From Neoarius graeffei (Eukaryota; Chordata; Actinopteri; Siluriformes; Ariidae), in contig NC_083572.1 in NCBI RefSeq assembly GCF_027579695.1, forward strand, positions 13,290,915 through 13,354,914: 64,000 nt of DNA, given 5' to 3'. Positions 10,828 through 22,772 of this stretch are shown one piece after another (the stretch's first letter is position 1; the number at the start of each line of letters is the position of its first letter). The notes under the pieces are model-generated. The model was not told the DNA's origin. It made no database searches and worked only from the letters and a program-made list of their open reading frames with translations. The position numbers and the translations under genes were made by a program.

Positions 10828-12171
10828 CAGTGATACGACATGGCAATATTTGGGCTTTCAATAATTTCTTTGAACTGTTCTTTTTCCTTTAGCAGAATGT
10901 ACAGCATACAGCTTTAATTTAAAAAAAAAAAAAGACACACAAATTTGGTGCACAAACTTTAATTTTCTTTAGGTCTCCTGAAATCAACAGCGGGTCAAAA
11001 ATACACATACAGCACACCTAATACTTGAGTAAAATCTCTCTCTTCAGAAGATTCACCTTGACCAAACATTTTTGTTTACCATGAACAAGCTTCTGGCGGA
11101 ATTCTGGGTGGATTTTTCACAACTCTTCTTGATAGAACTGGTCGAGTTCAATTAATTTTTTCTTGGCATGGACTCGACTTATAAGCACGGTCCATATATT
11201 TTCACTAGGGTTGAAGTCAGGACTTGTTTTAAGCTTAAATGGTAGCCTGCTTTCTCCTCCACAACCAGCTCTGATGTGTGTTGTAATTCCCAAGTCACGT
11301 TCAAGTTTGATGGTTTATGCTGAAGAATTCTGAGGTAGTCCTTCATTATTCCATCCGCTTTGTGCAATGAACCAGTTCCACTGGCAGCAAAACAGCCCCA
11401 GAGCATGATGATCCTACCACCACCACCACCAGCTGGTACAGTGTCCCTCTGTACATGGTGGTCATTGTGGCCAAACAACTCAATCTTTGCCTCATCTGAC
11501 CATACAGCTATCCTCCAGAAGGGTTTCTTTGTCCGTGAGGTCAGCTTCAAACTTTAGTTGAGCTTGAAGGTGTCAATTTTGGAGCAGGGGGTTATTTATT
11601 GGATAGCAGCCTCTTAGTCCATGGTGATCTGAACTGTAGATAGTGATCCATCAGCTTCCAGTTCATGACAAGGCTGTGCCATGGTGGTTCCCAGGTTGTT
11701 CCTGCCCATCCAAACCAATTTCCTTTCAGCTGAGGGTGACAGTTTGGGTTTTCTTGAAGCAAAGTGGCTTGACAAAAGTGACTACACCTCACAATAACTT
11801 GCATACAATTGTTTGAACTGATCTTGGTTGTTTGGAATGTCTCTTGGAGCCATTTCTAGAGTCGCGTATATGGTAGCTGCGATCCTCTTTCTCAGATCTG
11901 CACTAAACTCCTTGGACTTTCCCGTTTTACAGTGAGTCAGTCCGATGAGTGCTGTAAACAAACCCTTTTTATGAAGGCACAGAGAAGCTACCAGCTGTAG
12001 TCAATCATGATCACGAACAGGAAGTTAAGAGACCTCGGCCTTGGCAAGATAGACATTCTGGAAGTCAGCACCTCTGAATTAATAATCTGAGTTTAGGTAA
12101 ATTTTACCTTGTATGCATAATTTTGGCACAGTGTTGATTTCAGACCCCCCCCAAAAAAAAAAAAAAAGGTA

Positions 12172-13760
12172 CAGTGGGGCAAAAAAGTATTTAGTCAGTC
12201 ACCAATTGTGCAAGTTCTCCCACTTAAAGAGAGAGGCCTGTAATTTTCATCATAGGTACACTTCAACTATGAGAGACAAAATGGGGGGAAAGAATCCAGG
12301 AAATCACATTGTAGGATTTTTAATGAATTAATTGGTAAATTCCTCAGTAAAATAAGTATTTGGTCACCTACAAACAAGCAAGATTTCTGGCTCTCACAGA
12401 CCTGTAACAACTTCTTTAAGAGGCTCCTCTGTCCTCCGCTCGTTACCTGTATTAATGGCACCTGTTTGAACTCGTTATCAGTATAAAAGACACCTGTCCA
12501 CAACCTCAGTCACACTCCAAACTCCACTATGGCCAAGACCAAAGAGCTGTCAAAGGACACCAGAAACAAAATTGTAGACCTGCACCAGGCTGGGAAGACT
12601 GAATCTGCAATAGGTAAGCAGCTTGGTGTGAAGAAATCAACTGTGGGAGCAATTATTAGAAAATGGAAGACATACAAGACCACTGAATCTCCCTCGATCT
12701 GGGGCTCCACGCAAGATCTCACCCCGTGGGGTCAAAATGATCACAAGAACGGTGAGCAAAAATCCCAGAACCACACGGGGGGACCTAGTGAATGACCTGC
12801 AGAGAGCTGGGACCAAAGTAACAAAGGCTACCGTCAGTAACACACTATGCCGCCAGGGACTCAAATCCTGCAGTGCCAGACGTGTCCCCCTGCTTAAGCC
12901 AGTACATGTCCAGGCCCGTCTGAAGTTTGCTAGAGAGCATTTGGATGATCCAGAAGAGGATTGGGAGAATGTCATATGGTCAGATGAAACCAAAATAGAA
13001 CTTTCTGGTAAAAACCCAACTTGTCGTGTTTGGAAAAGAAAGAATGCTGAGTTGCATCCAAAGAACACCATACCTACTGTGAAGCATGGGGGTGGAAACA
13101 TCATGCTTTGGGGCTGTTTTTCTGCAAAGGGACCAGGACGACTGATCCGTGTAAAGGAAAGAATGAATGGGGCCATGTATCGTGAGATTTTGAGTGAAAA
13201 CCTCCTTCCATCAGCAAGGGCATTGAAGATGAAACGTGGCTGGGTCTTTCAGCACGACAATGATCCCAAACACACCGCCCGGGCAATGGAGTGGCTTCGT
13301 AAGAAGCATTTCAAGGTTCTGGAGTGGCCTAGCCAGTCTCCAGATCTCAGCCCCATAGAAAATCTTTGGAGGGAGTTGAAAGTCCGTGTTGCCCAGCGAC
13401 AGCCCCAAAACATCACTGCTCTAGAGGAGATCTGCATGGAGGAATGGGCCAAAATACCAGCAACAGTGTGTGAGAACCTTGTGAAGACTTGCAGAAAACG
13501 TTTGACCTCCGTCATTGCCAAGAAAGGGTATATAAAGTATTGAGATGAACTTTTGTTATTGATCAAATACTTATTTTCCACCATAATTTGCAAATAAATT
13601 CTTTAAAAATCAGACAGACAATGTGATTTTCTGGGGGTTTTTTTTCTCATTTTGTCTCTCATAGTTGAGGTATACCTATGATGAAAATTACAGGCCTCTT
13701 ATCTTTTTAAGTGGGAGAACTTGCACAATTGGTGACTGACTAAATACTTTTGCCCCACTG
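12172..13760 (+). mobile_element. Tc1-like element with ~110-bp TIRs, about 1.59 kb
   Basis: The ends are CAGTGGGGCAAAAAAGTATT and its inverted counterpart AATACTTTTGCCCCACTG. Homology continues for about 110 bp, through CAATTGTGCAAGTTCTCCCA and the TAATTTTCATCATAGGTA region. TA lies on both sides (12170-12171, 13761-13762). It carries a broken transposase gene and is nested in an older Tc1 relic. Confidence 0.95.
12529..13543 (+). pseudogene. Tc1-like transposase pseudogene
   Basis: A DDE transposase that would cut and paste its own TIR element. The first frame (12529 to about 12690) encodes the N-terminal helix-turn-helix (MAKTKELSKDTRNKIVDLHQ, then [18 protein letters not shown]). A frameshift near 12690 moves the rest, [18 protein letters not shown] onward, into the frame read from 12737. 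The catalytic region is otherwise well kept: [18 protein letters not shown] and [11 protein letters not shown]. However, only 33 residues separate the second Asp and the Glu, against the canonical 34. The context TARAMEWL looks one codon short, so an in-frame deletion is likely. Two independent lesions make it inactive. The stop is at 13541-13543, just inside the right TIR. Confidence 0.93.
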
Positions 13761-13877
13761 TATACTCTACAATCATTCTGCCATAGAAAAACAGTTCAAA
13801 GAAATTACTGAAAGCCCAAATGACATTTCACGTCACTGTATATAAACTTCTGACTACAACTCCGCGTGCACGCGTAT

Positions 13878-14896
13878 CACGGGCGATTGCTCCAAGACAA
13901 CGAGGGAGGCTCAGCCTCCTCTAAAAATGACGAACATCGTGTAGGATGAATTGCGCTAGGCTTATGTTATAGCTGACCTTATAACATTGCTATTTCAGAT
14001 CCAGAATCATAGAAATATGTGCTCAACCCAACTACAGTGCGAAATCATTCCGTTACAACTTTCCCCAGTTCGCCTAATGTGTGCGTGAGTTTTTCCCCCT
14101 CGTGATAGTGCGATGCAGCCCAGCCTCAGTGGACTTCAATGGCATTTGGGAGCTCTGCGCTTTCAATATCAAAATGCAAGACGATTATTGGACAAATACT
14201 GCGAAAACGCCCACCCACAGACTCCCAGCCTCAGTGGACTTCAATGGCATTGAAAAGCGCATAGCTCCTGAATCTCAAAATGCAAGACGGTTATTGGACA
14301 AATACTGCGAAAATGCCCGCCCACGGACTCCGAGCCTCACATGGGAGGGACATGGCAGTTTCCGCGAGGAAACTGGTGATTGGTGAAAGCGGCCGGATAT
14401 TTTCTTTGATTGACAGCTCGTTTCAACTATAGACAGGCAGCGGTGAATTTCAGTTCAGTCCCATGCGGATTCGCAAGTGCTGTGGTGTATTGTAAGAGAT
14501 CAGCTTACATTTCGATTTCATTCATTACATACGGTTTCTACCAGCTTTTTTAGTTTGTATATATTTTCATTGTAAATAAAGTGTAAATATAGTGTTGTCA
14601 AGTTTGCCATCTTCGTTCCAGAAATTTCGTTCATTTGAGTGACTGAACTTGAACTTGAGGGGGCTAGTCAGCTAGCAAGAAAGCTGCGCACGGATGCCGA
14701 GCATTGCTGATTTAATTTTGGCGAAGCCATTTGCCAGTCTTCCTTTCGAGGAAAAAATTAAAATTAAAGAGCAGGGTAGACCAACGCCTCAAACTGACTT
14801 GGTGAAAAAGGTAGGGAATAATACTCGTTCCTTTCAGCTCTCCTGGTATGAGAAAGTGAATTGGCTAACAGCAAGTGACCCACATCAACAACAGTA
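13878..14896 (+). mobile_element. hAT-like relic, left inverted arm
   Basis: The end CACGGGCGATTGCTCCAAGA recurs in reverse complement at 19840 (CTTAGAGCAATCGCCCGTG). About 1 kb of homology is shared with 18760-19840 in opposite orientation. The frame at 14694-14890 encodes MPSIADLILAKPFASLPFEE, EQGRPTPQTDLVKKV and RSFQLSWYEKVNWLTAS. This is the N-terminus of the TTF/ZMYM1-like proteins encoded by fish hAT elements. An internal ~115-bp segment with TCAGTGGACTTCAATGGCAT is tandemly duplicated (14110-14340). Confidence 0.75.
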
Positions 14897-15888
14897 AATA
14901 GGCTACTTTAGTAATATGTCATGGATGGACCAAAAATATAGAATCTATTTAAAATGTTTATGCCAAGTATATTATATTGGAATATATATTTTTCTGGATA
15001 TGAATTAAACACAGCTACAATTTGGAAAACATTTTTAAACAAAAACACAGCCGAGAACATTTCACACTACAGACTTGGATTAAAAGTGAAGGGTTATCAA
15101 AATTGTCAATAAAACATCTCCGTCAAAATAAGTAAAATATAGGGAAAGTGTCATTGAATGAAACGTGTGGCACCCAGCTCCATGTTTGGCTCCCCAAGGT
15201 CAGTGCTTGTGCCTATTCCAGAACACACTGCTGTTACTGCTGAGGTTCCTGACAAAGAGCTGCTTTCAATAATGATCAATTTTTAAACATGCCACAATTT
15301 TAAAATATAAAATATTAAAATATACACCCCCCAAACACCACCATCATGTATATTGGACAGTAGGCTAATGGGCCAAAAGAACCTGTTACTTCACAGTTTG
15401 TGACCCTGCCAACAATCAGCCAGATCAGAGGCAAGAGTATGGGCAAAATTGATGTTTTTTCTTTTAAAATCTGGAAATATCGTAACCGACCAGCCTCCCC
15501 CGTTTGAAAGACTACCAGCCGCCACTGACACGTATACATCTCTCACACACAAGCGTCAGCAAAGCAGTAGCTCACATGGCCGTACCCCGAGAAACCAGAC
15601 TCGTTTATAATTAGCCAAGTTGCTCTTCATGAGAACAATTTGATCTTCCAAAAAAAAAAATAAATAAATAAAAATAATGAGAATCCAGTGAAAACTCCGG
15701 GAGGAGCAGCAATTTTCCTGAAAGTTCAGTAAATCGGCCTAATAAGCAACTCATTAATGAGAAAAATCACAAAACTAAGGAGTAACTTTTGTACAGACCG
15801 ATTAGATCTTCCAAACAAAACGGATTCAAAAATCCAGTGAAAACTAAGGGAGCAGCAGCAGCAATATTTGTGAATTGTGGACAGACGG
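14897..15888. other. No gene seen between repeat blocks
   Basis: Low-complexity AT-rich DNA. A 74-codon minus-strand frame at 15315-15539 and another at 15726-15950 show no domain. AAAACTCCGGGAGGAGCAGC near 15693 and AAAACTAAGGGAGCAGCAGC near 15840 lie in two similar ~120-bp segments, suggesting a local duplication. Confidence 0.45.
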
Positions 15889-16991
15889 CAGGAGGTGGAC
15901 AAAGTACCCAACTTTATTACTGAAGTCAAAGTACAGATCCTACTGGTCAAATGTTACTCCGATACAAGTTGTACAGTCAACTGTTTACCCAAGTTAAAAA
16001 GTACTTGCTTTTAAAAATACTCAAGTACATTTTCTGTTAAACACATTGTTGTATGTGTTGTAAGAGATTCGACTTCGGTTCGGATGAAACAGCTGAAGGG
16101 GAGGAGCCAGGGCTGTTAATTGATGGTTCGGACACGCTTTTGGTGAACGAATGTTCCTGTTCGGTAATGGCTTGCTGGTGGGAAGCAGCGGCGGTGGCAG
16201 TAGTTCGGGGGACGCAGTGGTCTGATGAAGAGGATGAGAGGCTCTCAGTAAGCCACAACGCTTACAAAACCTAATGCCTCTGAAGCAACCTACTGGATTT
16301 ATTGACTAGCTTATAGAACCTGTAGAGCTGAAGCACCACATGACATGCTAGCAAACACTTTTCAAACTCAAAAATCATACTGTATAGCTAATATTTCTTT
16401 TCTAGCAAGATTTCTACATTGTTTATTTGGCAAGATTATGCTAAAACACTTCTGAAAGGACTTCAGAGAAAAAAAAAAAAAAGTGTAACTCCGTGTTTAC
16501 ATGCTAACAGTGTCCAAGTTAACTAGCTGTGTGTTAGCGCTAGCCGTGGACAAGGCTACAGCAACATCCATCGCAAGTCATTTGACAAACCAGACTGCAT
16601 AGCTATTGCAACTAGCTCTAAAAGCACAGACAACTTTGCTGCAAGCTTTCTTAGAAGAAGACATTTAGATAACTCTATGCTTCTGCATGACGGACGGCGA
16701 GTTTTTGTAGGCTGTGATGTACTTCATTTTAGGTAAACAAAGCAAACTTTTAAAACAAAAATCTTTAATCCTTTTAGAGAACTGAAACATGGGTTCATGG
16801 GCCAAGAGCGTGTGCATTCCCCAGAAGAACCACCTCCTTCTGTTCTGCCATCAAATGATTGTGTTAAATAACGCTGCTCAGAAAATCATTGATCTTGATT
16901 TTATACAGTCTATGGACGTGACCTGACCCTAGTGATTACTAATTAGCTGTCTGTCACCTGTGGGGGGGGAAAACGCGTTTTAGAAAAGGAA

Positions 16992-16993
16992 AA

Positions 16994-17077
<84 letters not shown>
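16992..17077. repeat. (TA)n microsatellite, left of an insertion
   Basis: About 85 bp of pure TA. A second TA run (18019-18080) lies on the other side of the element at 17078-18014, so a single TA array was probably the target and was split. Confidence 0.93.
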
Positions 17078-17079
<2 letters not shown>

Positions 17080-17169
17080 TGTCAAACGATTAATGTCGTG
17101 ACAGGCATAGTTAACTCGCGATTAATCGCAATTAATCACATAAAAAACCATTGTAATTCTCTTATCAGC

Positions 17170-17206
<37 letters not shown>

Positions 17207-18013
17207 AGAATGGGCTTGCTTTGTACCAATGTTTTTTTTTTTATTGCAAAGAATAACATCTTGACACAGCCACTGCAAAGTGAAACCTAAGCCGAGCACT
17301 GGCACGGGGCTAGCAAGAGAACCATGAGTGAAATGATCTACTGTTTGAGTTAGTCTACAGCTCTAATCAGAGAGACAGGTTACACAGTGACTGTAGGCTT
17401 GACATGCTTGATTATAATATAAAGTACACTATTATATTAACTAAGTTGTTCGTTGATAAATATTGCATTGAATCTGATCTTTACTGTTTCAGCTCACTTA
17501 ACACATTTTGTACTTTTACACTTTCTGCCTGTTGATGCGTCGCGCTGTCCAATCAGATGCGGCCAAATTTGCATATTACAGGAAGGATTTCTGGGATAGC
17601 ATTGAGTTTACAGTTCAGAGGGATCTGGCTTCTTTAGACGCTGTCTTCTTAAAACTGAATAAATATTTAAAAAGAGCCAAATGAGCCAGTCTTTTGAACG
17701 GTTCTTTTCAAAGAACGGATCACAAAGATGCGGATCCCATCAAAGAGCCATAAATCCCATCTCTACTAGCGCACCCTGCCCGCGCTGATTCTTTGGGGGA
17801 GGAGGGCAGAGGACTCTGGCTGTGCGGGGCGTGGCATTACAGTCTAGCTGCTATTGGTTTTCTAAGCAAAGTCTCTGTTCCAAGTTCCTGGCAGTTTCAA
17901 AAGCTTATGAAAAACCTACATCATGTCACAGAGCGTTAATCTCGCGATAAAAATTAATCGCCATTAAAATTGAGTCAAGTTAACGCGTTAATAACGCAAC
18001 ATTTTTGACAGCA

Positions 18014-18014
<1 letters not shown>
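17078..18014. mobile_element. Non-autonomous TIR element within a TA array
   Basis: The start GCTGTCAAACGATTAATG and the end TTTTTGACAGCAC are inverted, with GTTAACTCGCGATTAATCGC and GATAAAAATTAATCGC further in. It is flanked on both sides by (TA)n. It contains a poly-A run of about 35 bases near 17167 and no long frame. Confidence 0.75.

Positions 18015-18018
<4 letters not shown>

Positions 18019-18080
<62 letters not shown>
18019..18080. repeat. (TA)n microsatellite, right of an insertion
   Basis: Pure TA run, followed by a short CA run at about 18090-18107. It is the partner of the run at 16992-17077. Confidence 0.93.
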
Positions 18081-18087
<7 letters not shown>

Positions 18088-18282
18088 AACACACACACAC
18101 ACACACACCTTTAAAGCTGCTTTATAGTAATGAGGGCCTTGATAGAAATGTAGTGGAGTAAAAAGTATATTTGTCTTTCAAATGTAGTGTAGTTAGTCAT
18201 AAGTTAAAGGAAAAAAAAACCCTCAAGAAGTGTACTTAAGTACAGTACTCAAGTAAAAGTACTTCGTTACTGTCCACCTCTG

Positions 18283-18630
18283 ATGGATGGACATGTGAAG
18301 GCACTAGTTCAATGGCTTATGGCCGTGTGAGCTAAAAAAAGTCTTTTTTTAAATAGAGCGGCAACTACAATTAAAATCAGACAGTCCATAATTAGACAAC
18401 TTTTCAGATTTACCAATTAAAAAAAATTTATTAAAAAAAGTGAGTTTAAGTTAGTTATTATTGGTTAATCAACCAACTGGAAGACCCCCTTCACCCTTTG
18501 ATCTTGTCTGATGACAGATGGAATTTTTTTTTTTTTTTTTAGCACGATCAGCAATTTGAGGAAAACCCAGACGTCATCATTGCAGGTTAGCATGGTGGAA
18601 AGATCACGGAAACGTTTTTACTGATCAAAT
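18283..18630. other. No gene seen
   Basis: AT-rich linker with a poly-T run near 18525-18540. No exon or clear repeat end is visible. Confidence 0.45.
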
Positions 18631-19840
18631 TCACCCATATTTCATGATCTCCTTGTCAAAACCTACTTTGTTTCTTACTCCATTTGATAGTCGCCATTTT
18701 GTATCTAAACGCACGTTTGAGAAGTCTTGTGAGGTGCCGATAATAGTGATCACTTTCACCGGGTCACTTGCTGTTAGCAAATTCACTTTCTCATACCAGG
18801 AGAGCTGAAAGGAACGAGTATTACTCCCTACCTTTTTCACCAAGTCAATTTGAGGCGTTGGTCTACCCTGCTCTTTAATTTTTTTCCTCAAAAGGAAGAC
18901 TGGCAAATGGCTTCGCCAAAATTAAAATCAGCAATGCTTGGCATCCGTGCGCAGCTTTCTTGCTAGCTGACTAGCCCCCTCAAGTTCAGTCACTCAAACG
19001 AAATTTCTGGAACTAAGATAGCAAACTTGACAACACTATATTTACACTTTATTTACAATGAAAATATATACAAACTAAGAAAGCTGGTAGAAACCGTACG
19101 TAATGAATGAAATCGAAATGTAAGCTGATCTCTTACAATACACCACTTGCGAATCCGCATGGGACTGAACTGATGTTGCCAGATACTGCTGACGTTATCC
19201 AGCTCAAAATATGTTCAAAACCCACCAAAATGCACTTAAAACCGCCCAATTGGGCGGGAAACCCCCCAATCTGGCAACACTGTACCGTTGCCTGTCTGTA
19301 GTTGAAACAAGCTGTCAAAGAAAATATCCGGCCGCTTTCACCAATCACCAGTCTCCTCACGGGAGGGACATGGCAGTTTCCATGTGAGGCTCGGAGTCCG
19401 TGGGCGGGCGTTTTTGCAGTATTGTCCAATAACCGTCTTGCATTTTGATATTGAAAAGCGCAGAGCTCCCAAATGCCGTTGAAGTCCATTGAGGCTGGGA
19501 GTCCGTGAGACTCCGTGGGCGGGCATTTTCGCAGTATTTGTCCAATAATCGTCTTGCATTTTGAGATTGACAAGCACAAGCTCCCAATCCACTGAGGCTG
19601 GGCTGCATCGCACTGTCACGAGGGGGAAAAACTCACGCACACATTAGGCGAACTGGGGAAAGTTTTAACGGAATGATTTCGTACTGTAGTGGGTTGAGCA
19701 CATTTCTATGATTCTGGATCTGAAATAGCAATGTTATAAGGTCGGCTATAACATAAGCCTAGCGCAATACATCCTACACGATGTTCGTCATTTTTAGAGG
19801 AGGCTGAGCCTCCCTCGTTGTCTTAGAGCAATCGCCCGTG
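18631..19840 (-). mobile_element. hAT-like relic, right inverted arm
   Basis: The minus-strand arm mirrors 13878-14896. The frame at 18906-18631 encodes KIKEQGRPTPQIDLVKKVGS, RSFQLSWYEKVNLLTASDP and then diverges. The start codon region is frameshifted relative to the left arm. The terminal sequence CACGGGCGATTGCTC is shared, but the outer flanks (ACGCGTAT versus AGTCAGTC) are not duplicates. This favours two separate or rearranged copies over one intact element. Confidence 0.72.
19174..19281. mobile_element. Small foldback MITE inside the right arm
   Basis: ATGTTGCCAGAT opens and ATCTGGCAACACTG closes a ~105-bp segment that is present in the right arm but absent from the homologous place in the left arm (CAGTTCAGTCCCATG junction, about 14460). 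The left arm therefore acts as an empty site. Confidence 0.72.
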
Positions 19841-19904
19841 AGTCAGTCACTACTTAGATTTTTTTTTTTTTTTTGGTGGGTGTAATGATTATTTAACAAA
19901 AACA

Positions 19905-20358
19905 GTGCCAGGATCAATCGCTTGATCCAATCAGAAGTTTGGACACACCTGCTCATTCATAGGTTCTTCTGTATTTTGACCATTTTCTACATTGTAGAAT
20001 ACTGAAGACATCAAAACTATGAAATATGGAACATATGGAATAAGTGTTTAAAAGAAAAAGGTTTCATAATTTTAGATTCTTCAGAGTATCCCCCGTTTAC
20101 CTTGACGATGCTTTGCATGCTGTTGGCATCATCTTACCCAGCTTCATGAGGTAGTCACCTGGAACGCTTTTCAATTAACAGGTACCTCGTCAAAAGTTAA
20201 TTAGTGGGCGAGTTTCTTGCATTCTTAATGCGTTTGAGATCAAAACAGTAAATAATAAGTAAACAGCCAGATTCCACAACTGTATTACATCAAGAACTGC
20301 TCAACTAAGAGAGAAACGACATCCATCATTACTTTAAAACACGACGTGCCTTAATAAA
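19905..20358 (+). mobile_element. Tc1-like element, 5' fragment
   Basis: AGTTTGGACACACCTGCTCA and TTCATGAGGTAGTCACCTGG belong to the 5' untranslated part of a common fish Tc1-like family. The segment ends with AGAACTGCTCAACTAAGAGA and GAAACGACATCCATCATTAC, the start of the transposase gene. The remainder is lost at a poly-G tract (20361-20378). Confidence 0.7.
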
Positions 20359-20378
20359 ACGGGGGGGGGGGGGGGGGA

Positions 20379-21450
20379 GCCAGAATTGTCCAAATCTTTG
20401 ACTGATAGAACTCTACTAATAGAATAAATAAACTACTAATAGAATCTCAAAACAAGTGAACTACAAAGGAGGAGGGGGGGAAGCATTTCAAGGCACGAGC
20501 CAAATACTTCCAAAATGACTGGCTTCAGTCTTTGCCCATGTTTTCACGTTTGCGTTAAAATTTATTGCAAATGTCATGAGACATGAGGAAATGATTTGCA
20601 GCTCCATGGTGATGTAGCCCTTACTGATAGATATAGAAAACCTTTCATGGCTGGAAACAAGGAAAAAAAATATATATCAGATGATCCAAGCGAGTATTCC
20701 ACTGCTTTAATGCACATTAAAGCTTTACACTTCCAGTGCACTTCATCTGGTCCATATTCCGCTGTATGGATCTAATAAACAACTAAAGTCCGATTGAGCA
20801 AAGTAAATTGACAGAAATGACGTAATGCTGGATTGAGACTTGTGCATCAGTTTAAAAAAAAAAAAGTAACAGATCTTTTGTAGCCTAAGAAAGTAATTAT
20901 TAAATTAAGGCCTTATTTTTCTACAGGACTTGCTGCCTGGTACGCGGTCAGCTTCGGAAGTTTTGACCAACAATCTATGACATACCATAACTTTCAGATT
21001 AATAATTACTCGGTAGTTTAGTGTGGATTATGTAAATTATTCTCTCACTGTTCCTTTTATCCTCCTTAACTGAAGGTCAGGACCGGTTGAAAGGAAATAA
21101 GTGGCAAATGCAGCATGATACAGAAGAAATAAAGCTGAATTCTGAATGAAAATGCTGTCAAGGTTCATTTCTAGTTAAAACACTGACTACACCGTCATTA
21201 ATACGGATACAGTAGGAGTTTATTTCTGTCCCCCCAAGGTACAATCTACACTACCCCCTAGGGCTCATTATTGGAGCTCAAGGTAACCATGTATAGCTTT
21301 TTAGGGCCAAAAGGTTACACATGTTCCCTAGCAGCATTTAAAAAAGGTGCAAATAAAGTACCTTAGACTCTGGGACAAGCCATTGTACATCTAAAAAGGA
21401 AAAAATAACGTACTTTATTTCTGAACGTGTGACGTGTGCATAATATTATA
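20379..21450. other. No gene seen
   Basis: Unique AT-rich sequence, several short homopolymers, no credible exon on either strand. Confidence 0.5.
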
Positions 21451-21750
21451 CATCCGTCCATTATCCGTAACTGCTTAGCTGACTACGGGTGAAAGGCGGG
21501 GTACACCCTGGACAAGTCACCAGGTCATCACAGGGCTGACACAGAGACCCAACCATTCACACTCACATTCACACCTACGGTCAAGTTAGAGCCACCAATT
21601 AACCTAACCTGCACGTCTTTGGACTGTGGGGGAAACCAGAGCACCTGGAGAACATGCAAACTCCACACAGAAAGGCCCCCGCTGGCCACGAACCCAGAAC
21701 CTTCTTGCTGTCAGGCGACAGTGCTAACCACTACACCACCATGCCACCCT
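21451..21750 (-). mobile_element. tRNA-headed SINE, degraded
   Basis: Minus-strand copy with central domain and head (GGTGGCATGGTGGTGTAGTG in reverse). The 3' part is shortened next to CATCCGTCCATTATCCG and the TCCGGGTGGGTTTCCTCC segment is deleted. Confidence 0.88.
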
Positions 21751-22159
21751 ATTTTTATAAATAAAGTAAATAAATAAATCTTTTAAAAAAAAGTTATTCC
21801 ATGAAATTGAATCGTACATGTGCTGATAGCAGCTATGAGCCATGTATGAGGAGACTGAATGGAATAACTTTTCTATCCACATTCACTGGATTTTGAGAAA
21901 CGGAGCGTCTTTATTTTTAGCAAATTTTGATAAAAAAAAAAAAAAAAACCTTTATACAAAATCATTTCCACTTGGAACGTAAAAAAACTGGCGAAGTGAC
22001 AGGAGCAATTTTTGAGAAATGTGACGATAATTCTTGAAAAACAAGATACCTTCTTCCAATCAATTTTTTGGGGGTTGACAAGCCAGCTTAAAAAGGTGCA
22101 TTACTGCCACCAACTGGGCTGGAATGTGGAAGGGGGGGGGGACCCAAACAAAAACTCTT
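21751..22159. other. No gene seen
   Basis: AT-rich linker with poly-A runs and a G tract near 22131. No domain-bearing frame. Confidence 0.45.
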
Positions 22160-22171
22160 TTAGCCATTTCT

Positions 22172-22549
22172 CTCATCTCATTATCTCTAGCTGCTTTATC
22201 CTGTTCTACAGGGTCGCAGGCAAGCTGGAGCCTATCCCAGCTGACTACGGGCGAAAGGCGGGGTACACCCTGGACAAGTCGCCAGGTCATCACAGGGCTG
22301 ACACAGACAACCATTCACACTCACATTCACACCTATGGTCAATTTAGAGTCACCAGTTAACCTAACCTGCATGTCTTTGGACTGTGGGGGAAACCGGAGC
22401 ACCCGGAGGAAACCCACGCGGACACGGGGAGAACATGCAAACTCAGCACAGAAAGGCCCTCGCCGGCCGCGGGGCTCGAACCCGGACCTTCTTGCTGTGA
22501 GGCAACAGCGCTAACCACTGCGCTAACCACTACACCACCGTGCCGCCCC
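22172..22549 (-). mobile_element. tRNA-headed SINE, full length
   Basis: Complete minus-strand copy with exact 12-bp target-site duplications TTAGCCATTTCT at 22160-22171 and 22550-22561. The head contains a 12-bp direct duplication (CGCTAACCACTG / GCTAACCACTAC). Confidence 0.95.
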
Positions 22550-22772
22550 TTAGCCATTTCTATTTCTTTTAAAAATGTGATCATTCTGGGGGGGGGGGTT
22601 TGAGTAGAATTTTTATTTCATCCTCGGTTGGTTCAGCGACATGCTCTGCCATTTTGTTTTTCCTCTACTTACAGCATGAGCAGATATCCTAGTAGGAGGA
22701 GTAACCCATCAGAGCACACGATTGCTCATATCCAGTGAACGTAGAGGAGATATTTTATAACGTGTGCCTTTG

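Larger units (their letters stand above)
10828..13838 (-). mobile_element. Tc1-like element relic, host of a second Tc1
   Basis: The ends read CAGTGATACGACATGGCAAT and, in reverse complement, CAGTGACGTGAAATGTCATT, both followed by TTGGGCTTTCA and flanked by TA. Transposase remnants lie on the minus strand between about 11930 and 11100. The frame at 11550-11179 shows FWRIAVWSDEAKIELFG (first catalytic Asp context) and IIMLWGCFAASGTGSLHKAD. Several frameshifts destroy the rest. Another complete Tc1-like element (12172-13760) sits inside it. Confidence 0.88.
15889..18282. mobile_element. hAT-like element, non-autonomous, about 2.4 kb
   Basis: The left end CAGGAGGTGGACAAAGTACC and right end GTTACTGTCCACCTCTG form imperfect terminal repeats. 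Both are followed inward by AAGTACTT/AAGTACAG-type subterminal repeats (AAGTACTTGC, AAAAGTACTT). Flanking octamers ACAGACGG and ATGGATGG match at 5 of 8, so the duplication is decayed. It is interrupted by a further element at 17078-18014. A partial copy recurs at 52200-52545. Confidence 0.72.

Noticed and set aside
13249-13593. Minus-strand frames over the Tc1 transposase pseudogene
   Set aside because: Shadows of the plus-strand transposase frame.
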